Below, piece after piece: positions 1-5,389 of a DNA stretch of 5,389 bases. This stretch comes from Gammaproteobacteria bacterium. GTDB taxonomy: Bacteria; Pseudomonadota; Gammaproteobacteria; Steroidobacterales; Steroidobacteraceae. The stretch spans positions 20,158 to 25,546 of the forward strand of contig PMNQ01000231.1 of the NCBI GenBank assembly GCA_003162555.1, written 5' to 3'. The position numbers and the translations under genes were made by a program. The notes beneath the pieces were generated by a model. It did no database searches and was not told the DNA's origin. It saw only the letters and a list, made by a program, of their open reading frames with translations. The stretch's first letter is position 1; each line of letters starts with the position of its first letter.

Positions 1-1409
1 TCCAGCAGTGTGCCGCCGACACCAGCCGGGAAGGCCCCGCCGGTATCAGCACCCACGAAGCCCGCGGAGGTCATCGTCGTCTTGATCTGGTTGGCGAATG
101 CCGCTTGGGCGTTCGTCCCGGCCAGGAAGCCGGTGCGGGTATTGAACGAGTTCTGGTAGTAGAAATCGTAGTTGCCCTTGACGACATTGATATACGAGGT
201 GGCGGTCGGGCCATTGATGTCATCGCCCGAAGTGCCAGTGTCGACAGCCACACCGTTGATCTTGACGAAATCATACGTGTTGGTGCCAGACACCTGGTTC
301 GCGTGCGGCGGGGTTTCAAGGCCCAGGACGCCGATCGCGCGCAGGTTGGCGGCTTGCATCGCCTTCAGATCAGTGATGAGCGTGGTGCTGCTGCCCTCGG
401 CGATATCCTGCGGATTCGCTTCGGAAACAGTGACCGTCGTGCCATCGTACGGGTTGTTGGCGCTGTACGGGGTCTTCCCGGCGGAACCGCAGCCCGGATA
501 GCACAGGAAGTACTGATTGCCTGACGCCTTGGATCCCGAGCCTTCACCGCGATCCAGGAACGCGATGCCGCCGGCAGGCAACTGACGACCGTCGTCAGAA
601 TACAGCTGATTCCAGTTGCTGATCGTACCCGTGAGGATGCCTTCACCTTCGGCCCGCGAGAAATTGGTCTTCGCGCAGGGAGCTGCCGGGAGTGCGCAGG
701 GGCCGGTCGCCGGTTGCGGCAGTCCCGTGTACACCGTGTGGGTCACGGCAAGGCCGAACAGGTTGTCGTACAGGCCGGTTGTCGCACCGACTGTCGGGGC
801 TGAGCCACCATCACTGTTCTTGGCAGTGCCGCCGGCATTGCCAGTCGGGTTGTTGAAACCCTTGAACATGGCGACTTCGACGTCCGCTACGCCCCAGTCA
901 GGCGTCTGGACGCTGGTCGCACCGTTGAGCACATACGCGCCACTGGTCTTGCACGACGGCTTGCCTGGACCCGACGGCACGATGCTCGTCGCGGTCGTGA
1001 GCAAGGTGATATCCGGATACGGCAAGGTCGAGCCCCCGCCTACCTGCGGAAGAACGCCATTGGCGTAACTGCCACCGTTGAACTTGTAGAAGTAGAGCAC
1101 CTTGGAACCCGAGGCGATCCGAACCGTGCCGCCGGTGTCCTTGATGTCCGCGGTGGTCGTGCCGTACAGGATGCGGTAGCTGCCGTTGTCGGCACCTGCC
1201 GCACTGTCGGTATAACTATCCACGCCTGTCAGGTTGTCGGAGATCGCGACATAGAACGCGTTGGCCTGGGCCGAACCGCCCGCCGCATACAACACGTAGT
1301 CAGGGGCCGATCCGCCGGTCCCTACCGGGCAGATGGCTTGCGCCGCGCCCGAACTGATCGCCGCCACCGTGGCGCAGGCGATCAGAAAACTCTTGCTATT
1401 GACTTTCAT
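1..1409 (-). CDS. PstS-like periplasmic/secreted substrate-binding protein, 3' end beyond window
   Basis: Open frame from ATG at 1409 to the left edge, 469 codons with no stop, so the C-terminus is missing. A GGAG Shine-Dalgarno at 1416-1419 lies 6 bases before the ATG. Residues 1-25 form a classical signal peptide ending AAQA. The mature part shows the pattern of phosphate-binding-protein-like (PBP-like, PF12849-type) domains: an N-terminal strand and loop YVLYAAGGSAQANAF (38-52), YKFNGGS (108-114), DWGVADVEVAMF (171-182), GILTGTISNWNQL (257-269), then DRGEGSGSKASGN (286-298), which matches the R..GSG ligand loop of PstS, and AIGVLGLE (358-365). It is longer than ordinary PstS (about 320-350 residues) and has a Gly/Asn/Thr-rich stretch at 186-211. 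Mature cysteines are at 27, 153, 238, 245, 303 and 307. No pst permease or ATPase gene is adjacent, so the ligand (phosphate or something else) is unknown. It follows the VPLPA-CTERM gene by 40 bases and is probably co-transcribed with it. Fold assignment is fairly sure; function is inferred. Confidence 0.85.
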   Translation of the reverse strand, partial: MKVNSKSFLIACATVAAISSGAAQAICPVGTGGSAPDYVLYAAGGSAQANAFYVAISDNLTGVDSYTDSAAGADNGSYRILYGTTTADIKDTGGTVRIASGSKVLYFYKFNGGSYANGVLPQVGGGSTLPYPDITLLTTATSIVPSGPGKPSCKTSGAYVLNGATSVQTPDWGVADVEVAMFKGFNNPTGNAGGTAKNSDGGSAPTVGATTGLYDNLFGLAVTHTVYTGLPQPATGPCALPAAPCAKTNFSRAEGEGILTGTISNWNQLYSDDGRQLPAGGIAFLDRGEGSGSKASGNQYFLCYPGCGSAGKTPYSANNPYDGTTVTVSEANPQDIAEGSSTTLITDLKAMQAANLRAIGVLGLETPPHANQVSGTNTYDFVKINGVAVDTGTSGDDINGPTATSYINVVKGNYDFYYQNSFNTRTGFLAGTNAQAAFANQIKTTMTSAGFVGADTGGAFPAGVGGTLL

Positions 1410-1449
1410 TGATAACTCCAATGGATTCAAATTCTGGGGATGAGGTCGA

Positions 1450-2244
1450 TCAGGCCGCTGCGCCGAACGCGTAGGCGTTCGCGCCATTCTTGCCGCGGCG
1501 CGCAACCAGGCCCATCAGGCCCAGTCCGGACAGCAACAGGACGAGCGGAGCAGGCAGGGGCACGGCCGTAACCGAATACGACAGTTGTCCCGTGCCGAGG
1601 TTGAGATTCCACTTGCCGGCAAAGGTGGACAGTGTTGCAAGAGTATTCGCGTCGTTCAGCGCGCCACTGCTCTCGGAGTAGAAGGCCAGCGCCGTTCCAG
1701 GCGTTGCACTCAGGGCGGTATCGGAACCGAAAAGGTTTACGCTGACAAAGCCCTCACGCGAGGCATCACCCCAGTAGTTGCCAGTCGGCAGTAGAGCCGT
1801 GTTGTTTGTGCTACTGGCGACACCCGCGGCCTGGGTCGCAAAGGCGTCGATAGTGCCAATGGCCTGGCCCAGGTTTGCACCAGCGACGGCCGACGGCAGG
1901 GTGTTGCCGGTGAAGAAAATCGTGCCAGTCGCGCCGCGGCCGCCCGTGCTGGTCGAAGAGATCACCGAGAACAGGAAGCTGTCACCGGTGTGACCCGAAT
2001 AGAACGTGGTCCAGTTGGTGTCCGAAAAAAAGCTCGTCGGCGAGTTGTTGACCGCGCCGTTGAAGGAAGCCTGGCTGATGCCGGTGTCAAACAGAAATGA
2101 GGTGCTGTTGGTCGTGTCGACCACGTTGAGGAACAGATCACCCGTACCCTGATTCAGGGTCGTACCGGTGTTGGCAAGCGCGCTGCCGCCGTACGCCAGT
2201 GCGGCGATGCCCGCCAGCAGTCCGACTTTGAAGGTTGTAGACAT
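1450..2244 (-). CDS. VPLPA-CTERM (PEP-CTERM-type) sorting domain protein
   Basis: 264 residues. The ATG at 2244 has a GGGAG Shine-Dalgarno at 2255-2259, 10 bases upstream. Residues 1-24 form a signal peptide ending SALA. The mature body (25-227) is rich in Thr, Ser, Asn, Gly and Phe, has no cysteine and looks like a beta-rich extracellular domain; I recognise no enzyme motif. The C-terminus carries the tripartite sorting signal of the VPLPA-CTERM variant: VPLPA at 228-232, a hydrophobic segment PLVLLLSGLGLMGLV (233-247), and a short basic cluster ARRGK (248-252). In this family the protein is exported by Sec, held in the inner membrane by the tail, then processed by an exosortase and released to the surface or matrix. 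No exosortase gene is in the window. Unusually, 14 residues follow the RR pair, ending AYAFGAAA. It lies 40 bases upstream of the PstS-like gene with no hairpin between them, so the two are likely one transcript. The specific role of the body is unknown. Confidence 0.88.
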   Translation of the reverse strand: MSTTFKVGLLAGIAALAYGGSALANTGTTLNQGTGDLFLNVVDTTNSTSFLFDTGISQASFNGAVNNSPTSFFSDTNWTTFYSGHTGDSFLFSVISSTSTGGRGATGTIFFTGNTLPSAVAGANLGQAIGTIDAFATQAAGVASSTNNTALLPTGNYWGDASREGFVSVNLFGSDTALSATPGTALAFYSESSGALNDANTLATLSTFAGKWNLNLGTGQLSYSVTAVPLPAPLVLLLSGLGLMGLVARRGKNGANAYAFGAAA

Positions 2245-2323
2245 GGTAAGAAAACTCCCGTTTGCGTAGTGAAAAAACTGCAGTCACCAAGACCCGCCTG
2301 GCCCGTTGCATGTGCCCAGCGGC

Positions 2324-2352
2324 GACAATCCGTTGTCCTCGACGGGCGAGGA
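2324..2352 (-). repeat. two overlapping small hairpins in the leader of the VPLPA-CTERM gene
   Basis: Read on the minus strand, TCCTCG-CCCGT-CGAGGA (2352-2336) is a perfect 6-bp stem with a 5-base loop. GACAA-CGGA-TTGTC (2337-2324) is a perfect 5-bp stem with a 4-base loop. The two share two bases, so they cannot both form completely. They lie about 80-110 bases before the ATG at 2244 and no T-run follows. They could be leader structure or chance. Confidence 0.3.
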
Positions 2353-2428
2353 TGCTCGCAGACGTTCAAGTCGAATTGATGTCGATAATGTGACGCGCAG
2401 ATATCATTGCGAGGCTTCTCCGCTTGAC

Positions 2429-2456
2429 GCGCGACGAATGTCGGCGTTCGACGCGC
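2429..2456. repeat. imperfect 10-bp inverted repeat, 8-base loop
   Basis: The arms gcgcgacgaa (2429-2438) and ttcgacgcgc (2447-2456) pair at 9 of 10 positions around an 8-base loop. On the plus strand only TTTG follows, and on the minus strand no T-run follows, so it is a poor intrinsic terminator in either direction. Its position midway between two gene sets suggests a transcript-end structure or a protein-binding site, both unproven. Confidence 0.4.
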
Positions 2457-2548
2457 TTTGTCAGCTACGTGTATGACGGATGCAGGATCTTCGCAGACGC
2501 GACGCAAGACAGCGCGCCGTCAAACCGCGGACGTCGCGCTCAATTTTC

Positions 2549-2578
2549 CAGTCAGAGAATCCGCTAAGGAGCGGACTG
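2549..2578 (-). terminator. weak candidate terminator hairpin spanning the stop codon of the 271-residue gene
   Basis: On the minus strand TCCGCT-CCTT-AGCGGA (2575-2560) is a perfect 6-bp stem with a 4-base loop, and the TAG stop (2566-2564) lies across the loop and the 3' arm. An outer CAGTC/GACTG pair (2578-2574 with 2553-2549) can pair as an alternative. Only ATTCTCT follows instead of a proper T-run, so termination strength is doubtful. It may instead protect the 3' end of the transcript. Confidence 0.3.
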
Positions 2579-3379
2579 CTTGTGCAGGATCCAGGTGGTC
2601 TTCGCCTGGCAAAGCATGTCGAGTTCACCGAGTTCCAACTTCTGGCCATCGGCGGATACCGCTCCAATCGTGAACTCCACCAGCGTGCCGTTCTGCGAGC
2701 GATTGACCTGTAGCTTGTTTGGCGCGCGCCGGCTCACCCACACCGTGGCGCCCTCGAGGTAGCCATGCAACGGTGCGGTCTCGCCGCCGCGGTCGCCAAA
2801 GGTGTTGTTGAAACTACGCCCGTCGCTGGCATTCATGATCAGACCGTTGTCGATGTCCTCGAAGCTCAGCGTGCGCCCGCTGGCCGAGAGATCCAGCATG
2901 CGGCGCGCGCGCCACGAACCTGACAGCGCGTGCATACCGCTGACCGGTTCACCCTCGCGCTCGAACAACGTCGATCCGGTGACAGGCTTGGCGGCCCGAT
3001 CGTCCTCAAATCGCAAGGTCATTGATCTCAGGTCGCTGGCGACGTCGTACCAGCCACGCCAGACCACTACGCCTTTGGCCTTCTGTACGACCTCGACGGA
3101 GTGCTCGTCCACGACGCGCGCCGACATGGTGTCGATATAGGGGTCTCCCGCCACGCCGTGGTCGGCGCCATCGGCCGGAACTTCGTGCGGCACTGCGCAC
3201 GAGGTCCGCTTGTAGAGGCCGTGCTCGATCGACAGTCCCAATGGCAACATGGACCAGAATTCGGTGAGATTCGGGTCCACGACCCAGGTGCCGGCGAAGG
3301 GTGTACTCGCCACAACCGTCATCGGCAGCCCGACTATTGCCGTCGCGAAACCAAAAATAAGCTGTGCCCGAATATTCAT
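2564..3379 (-). CDS. exported beta-rich protein of unknown function with an internal duplication
   Basis: 271 residues from ATG at 3379. The same frame is open further upstream to 3538, but that extension is Arg-rich and overlaps the preceding gene. The chosen start has a GGAG Shine-Dalgarno 6 bases away and begins a clear signal peptide (1 to about 25, ending TVVAS). The mature protein opens with FAGTWVVDP (28-36), the W-x-x-(N/D)-P type opening seen in a common group of small exported proteins of unknown function. The segment at about 65-126 (DGADHGVAGDPYIDTMSARV then SVEVVQKAKGVVVWRGW) resembles the usual second half of that family. A more divergent copy of the same pattern appears at about 192-254 (VWVSRRAPNKLQVN, then GAVSADGQKLEL). 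A second opening-like motif, LSGSWRARR, is at 152-160. I infer a lipocalin-like periplasmic beta protein with two repeats; no catalytic residues are evident. It is the last gene of the porin unit, 38 bases after the coiled-coil gene. Gene call is firm, function unknown. Confidence 0.82.
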   Translation of the reverse strand: MNIRAQLIFGFATAIVGLPMTVVASTPFAGTWVVDPNLTEFWSMLPLGLSIEHGLYKRTSCAVPHEVPADGADHGVAGDPYIDTMSARVVDEHSVEVVQKAKGVVVWRGWYDVASDLRSMTLRFEDDRAAKPVTGSTLFEREGEPVSGMHALSGSWRARRMLDLSASGRTLSFEDIDNGLIMNASDGRSFNNTFGDRGGETAPLHGYLEGATVWVSRRAPNKLQVNRSQNGTLVEFTIGAVSADGQKLELGELDMLCQAKTTWILHKQSAP

Positions 3380-3385
3380 GCAGCG

Positions 3386-3389
3386 CTCC
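3386..3389 (-). promoter_or_regulatory. Shine-Dalgarno GGAG deciding the start at 3379
   Basis: On the minus strand GGAG precedes ATG at 3379 with a 6-base spacer. This supports the internal ATG with its signal peptide over longer start choices in the same frame, which run back into the coiled-coil gene. Confidence 0.65.
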
Positions 3390-3417
3390 AGGACTGGTCC
3401 GCGGCCGGCCCGGCGTC

Positions 3418-4041
3418 TCACTTGGCCGCGGGAGTCAGCTTTTGATCCGCCATCTTGAGCCGGTATTCCTGCACGACGTTTTCGATCTCGACTTGTTTCA
3501 GGCCGAACACCGGTTCCTTTTGGCTCAGCGCCGCCCAAACACCCTTGCGCTGGTAGCGGTCGAGGATTTCCTGGCCGTAGGTGTATAGCTGACCGTTCTT
3601 CAGCTCGCAGGTGGCATTCGCCTGCTTGCTTTCAGTCAGGTGTTGCAAGGCCTGCGCAAGTTCCGCGTCGCGTGCGCTCAGCGACTTGCTGGTTGCGTTG
3701 AGCCTGTCAGTGGTCGTCACCAGGCGCCCGTTCACATCTTCATACTTGGCCTGCAGGTCGGTCTGCTGCGTCTGGATGGAATGCAACGAACCCCGCGCGG
3801 CATTCAGGCCGCCGCGGGTCGCATCCAGCTGGCGTGTGGCTTCCTTGAGTTTCGCTTCCAGATCAGTCTTTGCCTGCGTAAGCATCGCGTTGTCCGACTG
3901 GGCCTGTCGCAACGCGTCTTGCGTACGCCGCAGCATCTCATGCGCCCTGGCCATCGCCTGGTCGTCGGCAGCCCACACGGCGTGCGCCGGGACTCCAGCC
4001 AGGAACGCCAATGCCATGCATGCGGCCAGCGCTTTTGACAT
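3418..4041 (-). CDS. periplasmic coiled-coil protein with conserved-looking C-terminal helical module
   Basis: 207 residues from ATG at 4041. Residues 1-24 are a signal peptide (MALAFLAGVPAHAVWA end; cleavage after residue 21, 24 or 25). Residues about 25-140 are a long Ala/Gln/Leu/Lys-rich amphipathic helix, with stretches such as DLEAKLKEATRQLDATRG, typical of a coiled coil. A single mature cysteine, C145, opens the C-terminal part. Residues 145-200 contain GQEILDRYQRKG (156-167), QKEPVFGLKQVEIENVVQEY (174-193) and ending KMADQKL. I recall this EILDRY...EP..GL..VE.EN.VQ.Y pattern from proteobacterial exported coiled-coil proteins of unknown function, but have no name for it. The frame is open further upstream, but that part is Arg-rich and overlaps the porin gene. 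It starts 11 bases after the porin stop and is probably translated from the same message. A scaffold or spacer role beside the porin is only a guess. Confidence 0.85.
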   Translation of the reverse strand: MSKALAACMALAFLAGVPAHAVWAADDQAMARAHEMLRRTQDALRQAQSDNAMLTQAKTDLEAKLKEATRQLDATRGGLNAARGSLHSIQTQQTDLQAKYEDVNGRLVTTTDRLNATSKSLSARDAELAQALQHLTESKQANATCELKNGQLYTYGQEILDRYQRKGVWAALSQKEPVFGLKQVEIENVVQEYRLKMADQKLTPAAK

Positions 4042-4049
4042 CGCCTTGA

Positions 4050-4054
4050 CTCCT
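4050..4054 (-). promoter_or_regulatory. ribosome binding site AGGAG overlapping the porin stop codon
   Basis: Minus-strand TAGGAGTCAAGGCGATG: the TAG at 4055-4053 ends the porin, its last two bases begin AGGAG, and 8 bases separate that from the ATG at 4041. This decides the start of the coiled-coil gene and ties its translation closely to that of the porin. Confidence 0.75.
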
Positions 4055-5389
4055 AGAACGCCGCGCCGACGTCGAGCTGCAGCACGTCGATCGACAGCGG
4101 CAGTCTCGTCAACACACTGTCGCCACCTGCAAGTTCGACGCCGTCGATTTCCCTGGCGCTGAACCACTGGAGTCCCACGGTGGTTGCCTTTGCGAACGCA
4201 AAGCGCGCGCCGAGGAAATAACCCTTGGCGTCGGTGCCGCCGAGATGGAAATCAGTTTCGGTGAAGGCATCCAGCGTAGCGTCGCGCTGTACGTTGCGGT
4301 AGCCGACCCAGGCCTGCCAGGCGTGCCGCTCCTTCAGGTTCGGATGGCCCACGGTAAGCTTCGACACCCAGCCATCGACCTGTTTGTCGACGTTATAGCC
4401 CGTGCGTTGCAGGATCTCAGTCTGCTTGAAACCGATATTGCGCACCCAATCAGCATCGAGGACTACGTGCGTCGCGCCGGCGAGCCCGAAATCAATGGAA
4501 CTGGAGACGTTGGCTTCGCGAAACTTCGACGCCAGGCCCCACAGGTAATTCTGGGTACCGTTCTGCGTGTTCACCAGCCCGTTGATGTCGAATACCGTGT
4601 TGCCGGTCTGGCGGAACGGAGCGGCCGTCGCACTGTTCTCGACGGAGAACTGGGTCGGGTTGGGAATGCCCTCGACGTTGCGGTAATCGTAGAGCGCCGC
4701 GCCCAATTTCCAGTGCGTATCTTCTCCGAACCGCGCCGCGAAACCGAGCTGATACGCGGACAGCCATTTGCTCGGTGACTTGCTGACCGGACTCGGATCA
4801 TTGTGCAGGATCGGGAACAGGCCTGCGGTACCGACAAACGACCAGTCCTCGCCCGGCGCCGTATCGACGTGCACTACCAGGCCTTCGAGACTCAGGTCGT
4901 CGGCCCAGATCAGCGTGGTGGGCCGAAAATAGGGATTGCCGACGCGGCCGCCGGAAAGCGTTAGCCAGTCCGCAGGCCGGTAAGCCACGTACGCACGATC
5001 GAAACCAACCGAGGATCGGGTGCCATAGGTGCCCAGTGTCTGGTTTTCGGACGAGGGATTGCTGCCGGTGCCGACGCCGCCCGTCGCCAGGCGTACACCG
5101 ACTGTGACGCTGTCGCTGACAGCAGCCTCGAAACCAAAGCGTGCGCGCACCCGCATCCGGCTGTTGGCGTCTGTCGAATTCAGAATGTTGACACCAAATA
5201 CCTGCAGCACTGCGACCGGCGCGTTGGGCGCATTGCCATCCGGTAAGCGGTCAAGCTGTTCGCGCAATCGAAGATCGCCGGCGAAATTAAAATGCCCCAG
5301 CCACTCCGGAAACGATCCGGGCTCTCCCCAGCGTTCGCTCTTGGCCTGCGCCAGCACATCCTGCTTAACCTCGGCGCGCAATTCCTGCC
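4053..5389 (-). CDS. putative outer-membrane porin (Porin_5-like beta-barrel), 5' end beyond window
   Basis: The frame is open to the right edge and 444 full codons are visible. The apparent TTG start at 5381 is unlikely to be real, because CAG GAA continue the frame upstream and no signal peptide is seen. The visible N-terminus QELRAEVKQDVLAQAKSERW, then GEPGSFPEWL and a first strand FAGDLRLREQL, matches what I know of putative porins of the PF16930 (Porin_5) type, in which a signal peptide and a helical periplasmic segment precede the barrel. The rest consists of alternating hydrophobic strands with aromatic residues and Gly/Asn/Asp turns, such as RMRVRARFGFEAAV, SVTVGVRLATGG, VGFDRAYVAYRPADWLTLSGG and KGYFLGARFAFAKATTVGLQWF. 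It ends LQLDVGAAF with a terminal Phe, as expected for the outer-membrane insertion signal. It probably forms a diffusion channel; the substrate is unknown. It is the first visible gene of a unit continuing into the coiled-coil gene. Barrel assignment is strong, family assignment good. Confidence 0.88.
   Translation of the reverse strand, partial: QELRAEVKQDVLAQAKSERWGEPGSFPEWLGHFNFAGDLRLREQLDRLPDGNAPNAPVAVLQVFGVNILNSTDANSRMRVRARFGFEAAVSDSVTVGVRLATGGVGTGSNPSSENQTLGTYGTRSSVGFDRAYVAYRPADWLTLSGGRVGNPYFRPTTLIWADDLSLEGLVVHVDTAPGEDWSFVGTAGLFPILHNDPSPVSKSPSKWLSAYQLGFAARFGEDTHWKLGAALYDYRNVEGIPNPTQFSVENSATAAPFRQTGNTVFDINGLVNTQNGTQNYLWGLASKFREANVSSSIDFGLAGATHVVLDADWVRNIGFKQTEILQRTGYNVDKQVDGWVSKLTVGHPNLKERHAWQAWVGYRNVQRDATLDAFTETDFHLGGTDAKGYFLGARFAFAKATTVGLQWFSAREIDGVELAGGDSVLTRLPLSIDVLQLDVGAAF

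Larger units (their letters stand above)
2245..2563. other. 319-base intergenic region with several short inverted repeats
   Basis: This is the only long gap in the window. It lies between the stop codon of the 271-residue gene and the start of the VPLPA-CTERM gene, both on the minus strand. I find no credible protein: the open frames that cross it have Arg/Cys-rich, low-quality translations. It must contain the 5' leader of the VPLPA-CTERM gene and probably its promoter, but I cannot find a convincing -35/-10 pair or a sigma-54 site by eye. Inverted repeats at 2511-2540, 2429-2456, 2336-2352 and 2324-2337 are listed or discussed separately. Short hairpins are common by chance in GC-rich DNA. 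Confidence 0.8.

Noticed and set aside
105..1068. Plus-strand open frames (105-524, 172-501, 616-1068) opposite the PstS-like gene
   Set aside because: They lie opposite a continuous minus-strand gene with a signal peptide and family motifs; the translations have no recognisable domain. Long antisense frames are expected in GC-rich coding DNA.
1427..1612. Minus-strand 61-residue frame overlapping the end of the VPLPA-CTERM gene
   Set aside because: It is in a different frame from a convincing sorting tail, and its composition is shadow-like.
2300..2322. Possible sigma-54 promoter (TGGGCAC followed by ATGCAACGG on the minus strand)
   Set aside because: The TTGC element is missing and the GG/GC spacing does not fit the consensus.
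2154..2507. Minus-strand open frame covering the intergenic region and the start of the VPLPA-CTERM gene
   Set aside because: Arg/Cys/Thr-rich with no signal or domain, and it overlaps the signal peptide region of a firm gene in another frame.
3380..3538. Longer start for the 271-residue protein
   Set aside because: The extension is Arg-rich, overlaps the upstream gene, and would bury an obvious signal peptide that has its own Shine-Dalgarno.
4042..4167. Longer start for the coiled-coil protein
   Set aside because: The extension is Arg-rich, overlaps the porin, and the ATG at 4041 has AGGAG at the right distance followed by a signal peptide.
3611..4778. Plus-strand open frames 3611-4162, 3640-4038 and 4245-4778
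   Set aside because: Shadows of the coiled-coil and porin genes, with Arg/Ser/Ala-rich translations and no ribosome binding site or domain.
5379..5381. TTG as the porin start codon
   Set aside because: The frame continues to the window edge with residues fitting the family's pre-barrel helix, and a porin starting here would lack a signal peptide.

Overview
All recognisable genes in this window lie on the minus strand, so the window reads right to left: a porin (5' end cut by the right edge), a periplasmic coiled-coil protein, an exported 271-residue beta-rich protein, a 319-base intergenic region, a VPLPA-CTERM (exosortase-type) protein, and a large PstS-like periplasmic binding protein (3' end cut by the left edge). 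Every one of the five is an envelope or exported protein. I see no cytoplasmic enzyme, RNA gene, mobile element or CRISPR array.

Organism: a GC-rich Gram-negative bacterium. The outer-membrane porin, the VPLPA-type sorting tail and the style of the binding protein suggest a proteobacterium. A gammaproteobacterium near Xanthomonadales, Nevskiales or Steroidobacterales is my best guess. That placement comes from memory of where these families occur together and is weak.

Region 4053-5389 to 2564: a probable three-gene transcription unit. The porin stop codon overlaps the ribosome binding site of the coiled-coil gene (11 bases between the reading frames), and the coiled-coil gene is followed after 38 bases by the 271-residue gene, which has its own Shine-Dalgarno. 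A hairpin spans the stop codon of this last gene.

Region 2245-2563: no gene. It holds several short inverted repeats and must carry whatever promoter drives the next two genes, if they are not read through from the porin unit.

Region 2244 to 1: a probable two-gene unit. The VPLPA-CTERM protein is followed after 40 bases by the PstS-like protein, which has no ABC permease or ATPase gene beside it here. A plausible reading, which is inference, is an envelope locus for capture and uptake of a solute: a porin for passage through the outer membrane, periplasmic or secreted binding and structural proteins, and a surface protein processed by an exosortase encoded elsewhere.
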